A stretch of 64,000 nucleotides of DNA. Source: Thalassospira sp. ER-Se-21-Dark (GTDB lineage Bacteria > Pseudomonadota > Alphaproteobacteria > Rhodospirillales > Thalassospiraceae). The stretch spans positions 124,001 through 188,000 of the forward strand of contig NZ_VDEZ01000001.1 in assembly GCF_017922435.1 (NCBI RefSeq). The letters are read 5' to 3'. Position 1 is the stretch's first letter. The number at the start of each line of letters is the position of its first letter. The notes below the pieces were generated by a model. That model was not told the DNA's origin and did no database searches. It saw only the letters and a list, made by a program, of their open reading frames with translations. A program made the position numbers and the translations under genes. Below are positions 26,975 to 35,330 of this stretch, in pieces.

Positions 26975-28012
26975 ATGCCATTTGAGAAGTCGGAATACAG
27001 CGTGATCAATACCGCACCGCAGCCAAAGACTCAGCCGAGCCTTGATTCACTGGTCAACCTCGTTGATGGCGACATGAAGCGCGTCAATCAGGTAATCATC
27101 GACAACATGCACAGCGAAGTCGCCCTGATTCCGCAATTGGCCACCCATCTTGTCGCGGCCGGCGGCAAACGCATGCGCCCGATGCTGACACTGGCATCGG
27201 CACGTCTTTGCGGGTATGGCGACGGACCGCATGCTGTGGACCTTGCGGCCTGCGTTGAATTCATTCACACCGCGACCCTTCTGCACGATGACGTGGTCGA
27301 TGAAAGCCAGCTGCGCCGTGGCCAAGCATCGGCCAATGCCCTGTTTGGCAACGAGGCCAGCGTTCTGGTCGGTGACTTCCTGTTTGCGCGCGCCTTTGTC
27401 GTGATGGTCAAAACCGGGTCGCTGCGCGTTCTTGATATTCTGGCACAGGCATCTGCCGTCATTGCCGAGGGCGAAGTTCTTCAACTTTCGACCGCCAATG
27501 ACATGGGCACGTCCGAAGAGGCCTATCTGGAAGTCATCACGGCGAAAACCGCTGCCCTGTTTGGCGCGGCATCGCAGATTGGTGCGGTCATTGCCAACCG
27601 GTCGGCCGAAGATGAAGAAGCCCTACGTCTGTATGGCATTTACCTTGGCACCGCCTTCCAGTTGATTGACGATGTTCTGGATTATTCCGCCCATCAGGCA
27701 ACCCTTGGCAAAACCGTTGGCGATGATTTCCGCGACGGCAAGGTGACACTTCCGGTGATCATTGCCTATGCCAATGGCGATGAAGACGAAAAGGCCTTCT
27801 GGCGTCGCTGCATGGAAGATCAGGACTTCCAGGATGGCGATCTGGATCGTGCGCAAACGCTGATCCGCAAGTATGATGCACTCGATGCATCGATGGATCG
27901 CGCCCGCGAATTCGGCGAAAAGGCGATTGCCACCTTGTCCCGCTTTGACGATGGCGCGATCAAGGATGCAATGGTCGAGGCAGTCGAGTTCTGCATTTCG
28001 CGCCCATACTAA
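26975..28012 (+). CDS. ispB: Polyprenyl diphosphate synthase (octa/decaprenyl type)
   Basis: A trans-isoprenyl diphosphate synthase of 345 residues that makes the side chain of ubiquinone. The first Asp-rich motif is LLHDDVVDESQLRRG, the second is QLIDDVLDYSA, and GGKRMRPML is the IPP-binding block. The ATG at 26975 (MPFEKSEYS) is chosen; an upstream frame to 26897 adds a non-conserved leader, and GTG 27002 is possible. Chain length cannot be read with certainty from the sequence. Confidence 0.92.
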   Translation: MPFEKSEYSVINTAPQPKTQPSLDSLVNLVDGDMKRVNQVIIDNMHSEVALIPQLATHLVAAGGKRMRPMLTLASARLCGYGDGPHAVDLAACVEFIHTATLLHDDVVDESQLRRGQASANALFGNEASVLVGDFLFARAFVVMVKTGSLRVLDILAQASAVIAEGEVLQLSTANDMGTSEEAYLEVITAKTAALFGAASQIGAVIANRSAEDEEALRLYGIYLGTAFQLIDDVLDYSAHQATLGKTVGDDFRDGKVTLPVIIAYANGDEDEKAFWRRCMEDQDFQDGDLDRAQTLIRKYDALDASMDRAREFGEKAIATLSRFDDGAIKDAMVEAVEFCISRPY

Positions 28013-28111
28013 TCGATATTCCCGTTGCGCATGCCGGGGTCACACCCGGGCGGCGCAAAAATATCTTGCGTCGCCTGCGATAAACCATTATCACCCGGCT
28101 TCGCAGAATGA

Positions 28112-28188
28112 CGGAGCGTAGCTCAGCCTGGTAGAGCACTGTCTTCGGGAGGCAGGGGTCGGAGGTTCGAATCCTCTCGCTCCGACCA
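28112..28188 (+). tRNA. tRNA-Pro(CGG), copy 1
   Basis: Acceptor CGGAGCG with CGCTCCG, anticodon loop TTCGGGA (anticodon CGG) between CTGTC and GGCAG, T-loop GTTCGAATC, encoded CCA at 28186-28188. It reads proline codon CCG. Confidence 0.95.
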
Positions 28189-28194
28189 TCATTC

Positions 28195-28231
28195 AAAGGC
28201 CCTGAAACGTTTATACGTTTCGGGGCCTTTT
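28195..28231 (+). terminator. Terminator after tRNA-Pro copy 1
   Basis: AAAGGCCC-T-GAAACG pairs with CGTTTC-G-GGGCCTTT across a short AT loop, and ends in TTTT. Confidence 0.85.
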
Positions 28232-28399
28232 GCGTTTCAGTCAAAGAAGTGTCGCGCCCTCATCACCTGCAGAGGCAGGATTTTCAATCGCTTGTTAAAC
28301 TGCCCGTCCTGCGCACGCCCACACTGACATTTTTTCCGCCAAAACGACCGGTTTATGCTTGATCCACGCCAAAAGAAGAGATAAACCTCCGCCCACTGA

Positions 28400-28476
28400 C
28401 GGAGCGTAGCTCAGCCTGGTAGAGCACTGTCTTCGGGAGGCAGGGGTCGGAGGTTCGAATCCTCTCGCTCCGACCA
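28400..28476 (+). tRNA. tRNA-Pro(CGG), copy 2
   Basis: Identical in all 77 bases to copy 1, 211 nt downstream. Because copy 1 has its own terminator, this copy needs its own promoter; TTGATC at 28359 with an AT-rich GATAAAC about 15 nt further on is a weak candidate. Confidence 0.95.
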
Positions 28477-28481
28477 TCAGT

Positions 28482-28515
28482 CGGGCGGTCTTTCATTGAA
28501 GGGCCGCCCGTTTTC
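28482..28515 (+). terminator. Terminator after tRNA-Pro copy 2
   Basis: CGGGCGGTC pairs with GGCCGCCCG (one T-G pair), extended by an inner TTC/GAA stem, and is followed by TTTTCGTTTT. Confidence 0.8.
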
Positions 28516-29004
28516 GTTTTCAAACGATTTCTTCCCCTGTGTTACGTCGAAATGACGCCATCTGCTGCATTTGCAATATCGCAAGACAGCATCATTCGCC
28601 TGGATTGCAGCAACAATCGCCCAGACATGCCCCCGGCGTCACACAGAATCCCGGACACGAATCCCCCCACAATAATTAGGGTGATAAAACCAAAATCCCC
28701 TAAGCCGCGACGATCATGCAGCTTTTTGACCCCGAATTTTCAAACGGCATGAATGAACGCCAAATGCGCATTCCCGTGCGGAATTCCTGCTTTCCACGCC
28801 TGACACGAAGTTTTCTTTTTGCACTGCAAAAGGATATTTTCTTTCGCAAACGGTGAAACAAACTTGCTCATCCTTGCGAAATACGCTTATGCTTCGCCCT
28901 GCAACATAAAAATCGGGGAGAATACCACCCAATAATAAAAGCAAAAGGTGGTGGTCGGCCTCACGTGGTATTACCAATTTCGGACTTCTTAGGGAGGAAG
29001 ACGA
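28516..29004. other. Intergenic leader of the TRAP operon, no gene seen
   Basis: No convincing ORF occurs in these 489 bases. An 8-bp inverted repeat, AATACCAC (28921-28928) and GTGGTATT (28965-28972), lies about 30 nt before the dctP start and could be an operator or a 5'-UTR stem. AGGGAGGAAG just before 29005 is a strong ribosome-binding site. The region should include the operon promoter. Confidence 0.5.
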
Positions 29005-30066
29005 ATGACTTTTTCTAAAATGCTTAAATCCGCAACTTGTGCGGCCGTTCTTGCTGCGGTCGCGGTTGCGGCAGTACCTTCTGATGCGGATGCCCAGGAT
29101 CGCGTTCGCTGGAAAATGGGCTCGACCTATCCGGGCAGCCTGACCCAGCTTGGTACGCTTGGCAAACGCGTCGACGAGAAGATCGACCAAGTTTCTGGCG
29201 GCAATATCAACATCAAATTCTATGAGCCGGGCGCACTTGTGCCGGCACTGGAAGTTTTCGATGCGGTTTCGACCGGCTCGATTGATGCGGCCTTCTCCAC
29301 CCCGGGTTACTGGGCAGGTAAGGTTCCGGCCCTTCAGCTTTTCGGTGCCGTTCCGTTCGGCCCGCAGGCAGGTGAATATCTGGCATGGGTCAAGTTTGGC
29401 GGTGGCCAGGAAATCTTTGACAAGCTTTATGCCGAACATGGCATCAAATCGCTGTTCTGCGGCCTGATCGCACCGGAAGCATCGGGTTGGTTCTCCAAGG
29501 AGATCAATTCGCCGGAAGACCTTAAGGGTCTGAAAATGCGCTTCTTCGGTCTTGGCGCGAAAGTGATGGAAAAACTTGGTGTTTCCACCCAGCTTCTGGC
29601 CGGTGGCGACATCTATCCGGCACTTGAACTTGGCACGATTGACGCGACCGAGTTCTCCATGCCGGCGATTGACTTGAAACTCGGCTTCCACCAGGTCGCG
29701 AAGTACTACTACTTCCCGGGTTGGCATCAGCAGTCGACCCTGTTCGATCTGATGATGAACAAGGAAAAATGGGATGCGCTTTCCGATACCCAGCGTGCCC
29801 AGATCGAGTCCGTCTGTAACGACAACCTTGCATATGGCTTTGCAGAAGGTGAAGCGATCCAGTTCGACGCCCTGAAAGAACTTCAGGAAAAAGGCGTGAA
29901 CATCAAGAAATGGTCGCCGGAAATGCTTGATGCCATGCGTGGTGCCTGGGAAGAAGTCGCAGCCGAACTTTCAGCTGAAGATGCGAACTTCAAAATGGCT
30001 TACGAAAGCCTCCAGAGCTTCCGCGAAAACTACAAGATCTGGAAAGACATCGGTTATCTCGATTAA
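29005..30066 (+). CDS. TRAP transporter substrate-binding protein (DctP/TakP-like)
   Basis: 353 residues with a signal peptide (AAVLAAVAVAAVPSDADAQ). WKMGSTYPGSLTQLGTLGK starts the mature protein, and LKGLKMRFFGLGAKVMEKLG is the conserved TRAP binding-protein block with the carboxylate-binding arginine. The sequence resembles the TakP/FcbT branch (COG4663), whose known ligands include 2-oxo acids and aromatic or lactate-like carboxylates; the ligand here is not determined. It leads a binding protein, small permease, large permease operon. Confidence 0.92.
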   Translation: MTFSKMLKSATCAAVLAAVAVAAVPSDADAQDRVRWKMGSTYPGSLTQLGTLGKRVDEKIDQVSGGNINIKFYEPGALVPALEVFDAVSTGSIDAAFSTPGYWAGKVPALQLFGAVPFGPQAGEYLAWVKFGGGQEIFDKLYAEHGIKSLFCGLIAPEASGWFSKEINSPEDLKGLKMRFFGLGAKVMEKLGVSTQLLAGGDIYPALELGTIDATEFSMPAIDLKLGFHQVAKYYYFPGWHQQSTLFDLMMNKEKWDALSDTQRAQIESVCNDNLAYGFAEGEAIQFDALKELQEKGVNIKKWSPEMLDAMRGAWEEVAAELSAEDANFKMAYESLQSFRENYKIWKDIGYLD

Positions 30067-30117
30067 TCCAACAGGTCTGAACGACTGTTAAGTCAGTCGA
30101 CAAAAACAAGTCTCGGC

Positions 30118-30145
30118 AAGGCCGGGTGCTCCGTGCCCCGGCCTT
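30118..30145 (+). promoter_or_regulatory. Intercistronic hairpin between dctP and dctQ
   Basis: AAGGCCGGG and CCCGGCCTT form a perfect 9-bp stem with a 10-nt loop and no T-run. This is a 3'-stabilising or processing hairpin rather than a terminator, and would favour more binding protein than permease. Confidence 0.6.
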
Positions 30146-30176
30146 GACCGCGATAAGAAGACCCGGGAGACCTTCT

Positions 30177-30761
30177 ATGGAAGCGCTACTGAAATTTAGT
30201 GACATCATCGATGCCATCGTGACCCGTGTGGGAAAGTGGGCAAGCCTGCTTGCGATACCATTGATGATCGTCATCCTGTACGACGTGATCCAGCGTAAAT
30301 TTGGCGGTCAGGGATCCATCAAGCTCCAGGAGCTTGAATGGCACCTGCATACCGGCCTGTTTATGTTGTGTTTCGGCTTCGCCTATATCCGCGATGCACA
30401 TGTTCGTATCGAACTTATCCGCGACAACCTTCGCCCCCGTACCCGCGCGATTGTCGAGATGATCGGCGGCATCATTTGCGTGCTGCCATTCTGTGCTTTG
30501 GTGCTGTATTTCGGGTTTGATTTTGTTGCCCGTTCCTTTGAAAGCGGCGAAGTATCGGCTTCAACAACGGGTCTGACCCATCGCTGGATCATCAAATCAA
30601 CCATTCCCATCGGCTTTGGCCTTCTCGCCATGGCGGGGCTTTCGATCTTCCTGAAATGCTTCGTCTATGTCTTTGGCCCGACCAACCTGCACAAGCGCGC
30701 AGGCTATTACGTCGGGACCCACCATCTTGAAGAACTTGGCACTGCCAAGATCAAAGACTGA
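30177..30761 (+). CDS. TRAP transporter small permease (DctQ family)
   Basis: 194 residues, four membrane helices. ELEWHLHTGLFMLCFGFAYI with RDAHVRIELIRD is the DctQ signature. It forms the transporter with the large permease. The ATG at 30177 has GGGAG upstream; a longer frame from 30126 covers only the hairpin region. 21 nt separate it from dctM. Confidence 0.92.
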   Translation: MEALLKFSDIIDAIVTRVGKWASLLAIPLMIVILYDVIQRKFGGQGSIKLQELEWHLHTGLFMLCFGFAYIRDAHVRIELIRDNLRPRTRAIVEMIGGIICVLPFCALVLYFGFDFVARSFESGEVSASTTGLTHRWIIKSTIPIGFGLLAMAGLSIFLKCFVYVFGPTNLHKRAGYYVGTHHLEELGTAKIKD

Positions 30762-30782
30762 GCGGAACGGGGATAATTCCAA

Positions 30783-32174
30783 ATGGATAACTTCTATATC
30801 GAAGACTGGTTTCCGCTGTTCATGTTTGCCTCGCTCGGCATTCTTGTCTTCACGGGACTTCCGGTTGCTTTCGTCATTTCCGGCATCGGGATCGGCTTTG
30901 GCTTCCTGGGCATGGCCTATGACGTTTTCTCGTTTATTGAATTTTTCAATATCGTTTCACGTATCTGGGGCGGCATTTCCGAAAACATGGTGATGGTTGC
31001 CGTGCCGATGTTCATTTACATGGGCACGATGCTTGAAAAAAGTGGTGTTGCAGAAGACCTTCTGGAATGCCTCAACATGCTGCTGCGTAAAGTGCCGGGC
31101 GGTCTCGCCCTTTCGGTGACACTGATGGGCACCATCATGGCGGCGACCACCGGTATTATTGGCGCATCGGTTGTCATGATGACCTTGCTCGCCCTGCCGG
31201 TGATGATGCGTCGTAACTATGACCCGTCACTGGCCACCGGGACTATTGCGGCATCGGGTACGTTGGGTATTCTGATCCCGCCATCAATTATGCTGGTTCT
31301 GATGTCCGACCTTCTGTCGGTATCGGTTGGTAACCTGTTCCTGGCGGCGATCCTTCCGGGTTTGATCCTGGCGGGTCTTTATACCGTCTACATCTTTGTG
31401 CGTTGCCAGTTAAATCCGTCGCTTGCCCCGCCGCTTCCAGAAGGCGAAGCGATCCATGGCAAGGATCTGGCGATGATGGTGGTGCGCAGTTTCGTGCCGC
31501 CAGTGTTCCTGATCGTTCTGGTTCTGGGCTCGATCTTTGCCGGTTTCGCCACCCCGACCGAGGCCGCAGGCGTTGGTGCGGTTGGCGCGACCTTCCTTGC
31601 ACTGGTCAAGGGGCGCCTGAAATGGCCGGTCCTTAAGGATGTTTGTGAACGTTCGGCACTGACCGGCGCGATGCTGTTCTTCCTGTTTGCCGGTGCGACG
31701 GTGTTTTCCTATGTGTTCCGTTCGCTGGGCGGTGATGACTTGGTGATTGACCTTGTCGAAGGTGCAGGTTTGGGGCCATGGGGCATCTTGCTTTTGCTGA
31801 TGCTGATCGTCTTTATCCTTGGCTTCTTCTTTGACTGGGTCGAGATCACCCTGATTGTGCTGCCGATCTTTGCACCGGTCATCGCCCAGCTTGATTTTGG
31901 GCATCACCTTGACATCGGCGGCCTTGAAGCCACCGAGGCACAGGTACTGACCTGGTTTGCGGTCCTTGTGGCGGTGAACCTGCAAACAAGCTTCTTAACG
32001 CCACCGTTTGGGTTTGCCCTATTCTATCTCAAGGGTGTGGCGCCGAAATCCATCACCATCCAGCAGATCTACAAAGGCATCATTCCCTTCGTACTTCTGC
32101 AGGTTCTGGGTCTTATCCTCGTGATGTACTTCCCGGAACTGGCACTTTGGATGCCCAATACGCTGCTTGAATAG
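30783..32174 (+). CDS. TRAP transporter large permease (DctM family)
   Basis: 463 residues with about 12 membrane segments. Recognisable DctM blocks include VPMFIYMGTMLEKSGVAEDL, TMAATTGIIGASVV-like GTIMAATTGIIGASV, ASGTLGILIPPSIMLVLM and NLQTSFLTPPFGFALFYLKG. It is the Na+-coupled transport subunit. A strong terminator ends the operon. Confidence 0.95.
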   Translation: MDNFYIEDWFPLFMFASLGILVFTGLPVAFVISGIGIGFGFLGMAYDVFSFIEFFNIVSRIWGGISENMVMVAVPMFIYMGTMLEKSGVAEDLLECLNMLLRKVPGGLALSVTLMGTIMAATTGIIGASVVMMTLLALPVMMRRNYDPSLATGTIAASGTLGILIPPSIMLVLMSDLLSVSVGNLFLAAILPGLILAGLYTVYIFVRCQLNPSLAPPLPEGEAIHGKDLAMMVVRSFVPPVFLIVLVLGSIFAGFATPTEAAGVGAVGATFLALVKGRLKWPVLKDVCERSALTGAMLFFLFAGATVFSYVFRSLGGDDLVIDLVEGAGLGPWGILLLLMLIVFILGFFFDWVEITLIVLPIFAPVIAQLDFGHHLDIGGLEATEAQVLTWFAVLVAVNLQTSFLTPPFGFALFYLKGVAPKSITIQQIYKGIIPFVLLQVLGLILVMYFPELALWMPNTLLE

Positions 32175-32198
32175 CGTGGCGTTTGGATAGTAAGTGAC

Positions 32199-32231
32199 AA
32201 AGGGCGCTGTCGGCATGGCAGCGCCCTTTTT
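32199..32231 (+). terminator. Terminator of the dctPQM-type operon
   Basis: AAAGGGCGCTG and CAGCGCCCTTT form an 11-bp stem with a 9-nt loop, ending in TTTTT. Confidence 0.9.
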
Positions 32232-32255
32232 GTTTGGGCAACGACGGTCCAAAGG

Positions 32256-32287
32256 AAAACCGCCCGGATTACATATCGGGCGGTTTT
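32256..32287 (-). terminator. Terminator of the DUF2336 gene
   Basis: AAAACCGCCCG and CGGGCGGTTTT form an 11-bp stem. Read leftward it ends in TTTTCC just past the DUF2336 gene. Confidence 0.8.
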
Positions 32288-32318
32288 GAATTCAAGATCA
32301 TCGTGCTGACAGGCGAAA

Positions 32319-33455
32319 TCAGTGATGCAAGGCCCGTTCACCCGGAAGCTGCAACATACGGCCCATCAGATAATCGACGTCATCTGAATCAAACTCGACA
32401 CCAAGATCACCATACTGGGTCAGGACCCGTTCGATCATCCGGCGGGAATAGCGTTCCTTGTCATGTTCTTCACCGTCAAAGGAAGTCTCGCGGGCAACTT
32501 CAATCGCCGCACGAACACCGGGGAAGAAATGTTCTGGCATGCCGGCCTTGTTATAGATCGCTTCAAGACCGAACGGACCACTGTCATGAATAAGAATACG
32601 GGTATTGATCAACGAGACACCGGCACGTTTCGCCAAGGCGGCCTCGAAGAAGGATACATCGCCCATGCAAAGTGCACGCAGGATCAGACCGCTTGTCAGA
32701 CGCTTGTTGTTATAAAGATGTTCGACAAGCAGTTCGACATCGCGTTCCTCAACCCCATCACCAAGAAGCCCGATGGTCGCGCTTTCCTGTGACTGGGTCA
32801 TCACGGCGTTAACGATCCCTTCCGGGATGTGACCGCGTGAAATCAGTTGCGACCGCATCCGTTCGGACACCAGCGTCACCATGCGTTCAGCAATCGTGAT
32901 CGGCAGATGATTGCGTTCGATCATCGGTTTCTGGATGCGTTCATTGTCGCCGAAATCATCAACGACCTTTTGCAGGGAAACTTCGCTGATTTCGGCACCC
33001 TGGTTTGACATCAGGTCGACCATCACGTCTTCATGGCCGATATCGACCAGCGTTGCCGAAACGACTTCGGACACATATGACCGCGAGGCGATCGCACGCT
33101 GCTTTTCGACACTGTCGGCATTGTCACCGATGATGTCGACAAGGTCGTCGTCATTGAGAACTTCGGAAAATTCAAGAACCGGAAGCGCGACCTCGTCCAC
33201 ATCGCGGGCCAGCGTCGCGGCAACGTCGTGCGGCACCAAAGGCGTCTGGGCAAGGTTTTTGGCAAGAGCCTTGCGCACGCGGACTTCCGCGTCACGGATC
33301 ATCAGACGGAAAATATCTTCGGCCAAAACACGTTCGCTGTCAGTCAGGGTCTCGGTCGTGAATTCACGACTGATCTTGTCGGCCGTGTCCGCGCGATTTT
33401 CCCCTGACGGGTCCTGAACCAGCTTGCTCAGATCTTCTTTGGTGATACGTGGCAA
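32319..33455 (-). CDS. DUF2336 domain protein
   Basis: 378 residues, all helical, HEAT-like, with the DUF2336 pattern: RVLAEDIFRLMIRDAEVRVR then KALAKNLAQTPLVPHDVAATLARD, and repeated short helices afterwards. The family is alphaproteobacterial and its function is unknown. The start is a TTG at 33455 (MPRITKEDL), supported by AGGAG exactly 7 nt upstream. It is convergent with the TRAP operon. Confidence 0.88.
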   Translation of the reverse strand: MPRITKEDLSKLVQDPSGENRADTADKISREFTTETLTDSERVLAEDIFRLMIRDAEVRVRKALAKNLAQTPLVPHDVAATLARDVDEVALPVLEFSEVLNDDDLVDIIGDNADSVEKQRAIASRSYVSEVVSATLVDIGHEDVMVDLMSNQGAEISEVSLQKVVDDFGDNERIQKPMIERNHLPITIAERMVTLVSERMRSQLISRGHIPEGIVNAVMTQSQESATIGLLGDGVEERDVELLVEHLYNNKRLTSGLILRALCMGDVSFFEAALAKRAGVSLINTRILIHDSGPFGLEAIYNKAGMPEHFFPGVRAAIEVARETSFDGEEHDKERYSRRMIERVLTQYGDLGVEFDSDDVDYLMGRMLQLPGERALHH

Positions 33456-33928
33456 TAGATATCTCCTGGCACGCTTCTCATATGGCTGCCAAATTTCTGC
33501 GCAACATTATACTTCTGGCAGGAATTCGACAAACATATTTTCCATAGTTGGGGCACAAGGTCCTGATTTTCAACCATCCTGTTGATCAATTGTCGAACCG
33601 GGATATTCCCGGTCTCTGATGGATTTCATCAAACCTTCTGCCACAATGGCAAAAACACACTATTTCAGTCTTAAGCCTTACACCAGCAATCAGAAGCATC
33701 TGAAATCTGGCAAATTTCGACAGCTCAGTCCAAAAATTGACTAAACTCAAATTTTTCACCATCACACTATGATAGATCTGGTTACCAGTTTTTGAAGATC
33801 AAGCGATCTTGTACTTGTTCGACGCATAACAATATCCCGCGTTGACCTTGCGTTTACCCACAGATGCGCCAGAAAGTGGTGCATTGTCCCGATCACCGGG
33901 AACATCGAACTAAGAGAGAGGCTCAATA
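33456..33928. other. AT-rich intergenic region between DUF2336 and cytochrome c
   Basis: 473 bases, more AT-rich than the surroundings, between two divergent genes. I see no gene: the longest plausible start gives a 21-codon peptide. It must contain both promoters, and AGAGAGAGG before 33929 is the cytochrome ribosome-binding site. Confidence 0.5.
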
Positions 33929-34327
33929 ATGACGTTTTCGCGCAAACTGGTTCTCGTTGCCAGCTCCATCGCCTTCCTGTCTGCCGCCCCTGCGATTGCT
34001 GGTGATGCGGAAAAAGGTGAAAAACTTTTCAAGCGCTGTGCTGCTTGCCACAGCCTTGAAGCTGGTGTGAACAAGGTCGGCCCAAGCCTTGCGGGTTCGT
34101 TCGGTCGTGAATGCGGCACGGTTGAAGGTTTCAAATACGGCAAGGGTTATCTTGCAGCCTGCGAAAAAGGCTTTGTTGCTGACGAAGCGTTCCTGACCGA
34201 TTACCTCAAGGATCCGTCTGCGAAACTGAGCGAAATCGCAGGTTCCAAGGAACGTTCCAAAATGGCGTTCAAACTCAACAAAGATGAAGATGTTGCCGAC
34301 ATCATCGAGTTCCTGAAAGCTCAGTAA
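33929..34327 (+). CDS. Periplasmic class I cytochrome c (c2-like)
   Basis: 132 residues with a signal peptide ending AIAG before residue 26. The heme-binding CAACH is at 37-41 and the distal methionine at 112 in SKMAFKL, which matches the cytochrome c2/c550 fold. Two extra cysteines (Cys62 in RECG and Cys78 in AACEK) are outside the heme motif and could form a disulfide in the periplasm. It is a soluble electron carrier; its partner is unknown. Strong ribosome-binding site and a dedicated terminator suggest a well expressed single gene. Confidence 0.93.
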   Translation: MTFSRKLVLVASSIAFLSAAPAIAGDAEKGEKLFKRCAACHSLEAGVNKVGPSLAGSFGRECGTVEGFKYGKGYLAACEKGFVADEAFLTDYLKDPSAKLSEIAGSKERSKMAFKLNKDEDVADIIEFLKAQ

Positions 34328-34350
34328 CACTTTCACGATCTCGCAATACG

Positions 34351-34384
34351 AAATGGCCGGAGCAACATGCCCCGGCCATTTTTG
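34351..34384 (+). terminator. Terminator after cytochrome c
   Basis: AAATGGCCGGAG and CCCGGCCATTT form a stem with one mismatch, followed by TTTTTG. Confidence 0.85.
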
Positions 34385-34454
34385 TGATTTGCACTCTGTT
34401 TACAATCTCTGGCAATGAGTCCTGGATATTCCAGATACCTGTTGCGCAAGCGTG

Positions 34455-35195
34455 CTATGCCGCCTCGCGCCGACGCAGAAGTTCTTCGCCGACCGAACGC
34501 ATCTGCTCCACCGTTGCGACATCCAGGGTCGCGGTAACTTCAAGATCACGATCTTCATAGACGTCACGGTCAGGGTGTTTTTGCGCCCAGTCGGCCACCG
34601 CCTGATCGCGTTCGCGGATCAGCTGTTCAATCTGTGGCCGGAAAAGCACCATCATGCCCGACACCCAACGGTTGACCGGCCAGGACGGCTGGGCATGGTC
34701 GATGACAAAACCATCAAGCATGCCGATGACGTCTTCGGCGTCATACCAGACTTCACCGGTAACCCAACGGTTGGTGGTAAACAATCGCTGGCAAAAGCCA
34801 AACTCATCCATCGAAAACGCGATCAGGTGCGAAAGTGCGTCGTTCGGCCCCTCGGGATAGGCGAAACCGTCGATCTGTTTGGGTTTGCAGCCATCGGGCA
34901 TGCCGCGCGGACGCATGAAGGTATGGAAATGTCCGTGCTCGTCCCAGTCCCGACGTTCTTCCTTGGGATGGGCATGATAATAGAACTGCGCATGTGACTG
35001 GCGATCATAGACATCGCCTTCGGGGTAGTGGTTCCATTCATAGAACGTCCCCGACCCCTTGATCAGTTCACCGACGATGTTATCGCCCGTCGCAGTCAAA
35101 ACGCGGTGACATTCCATAACATCGCGTCCCGCGGCCAACATCTTTTCAAGCTGATCTGTCGGGATAGACGCCAAATCGAGTTTGTCTTCAGTCAT
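34455..35195 (-). CDS. Hypothetical protein with His-rich core (DUF6969-like)
   Basis: 246 residues, soluble, no signal peptide. The centre is rich in conserved-looking His and aromatic residues: EWNHYPEGDVYDRQSHAQFY, YHAHP, EHGHFHTFMRP, followed by LFTTNRWVTGEVWY. The HGHFH cluster could bind a metal. I associate it with the uncharacterised family DUF6969 from memory, with limited certainty. The ATG at 35195 with GGTAAAG upstream is chosen over a GTG at 35222. No neighbour clarifies its role. Confidence 0.6.
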   Translation of the reverse strand: MTEDKLDLASIPTDQLEKMLAAGRDVMECHRVLTATGDNIVGELIKGSGTFYEWNHYPEGDVYDRQSHAQFYYHAHPKEERRDWDEHGHFHTFMRPRGMPDGCKPKQIDGFAYPEGPNDALSHLIAFSMDEFGFCQRLFTTNRWVTGEVWYDAEDVIGMLDGFVIDHAQPSWPVNRWVSGMMVLFRPQIEQLIRERDQAVADWAQKHPDRDVYEDRDLEVTATLDVATVEQMRSVGEELLRRREAA

Positions 35196-35330
35196 TTCTT
35201 TACCAACATCGTTGCGATCCACCCTTTATTCCTGTTGCACAGAATAAGGCGGTTTGCGACCGATCACGCCAATAAACCCCTTTCAACAGTTAGTGATTTG
35301 ATGGCGCTTTGCAACAATCGCCTCGGGCGA

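Noticed and set aside
27960..28477. Leftward ORFs reading GFEPPTPASRRQCSTRLSYA across the tRNA-Pro genes
   Set aside because: Antisense of the two tRNA-Pro genes, not protein-coding.
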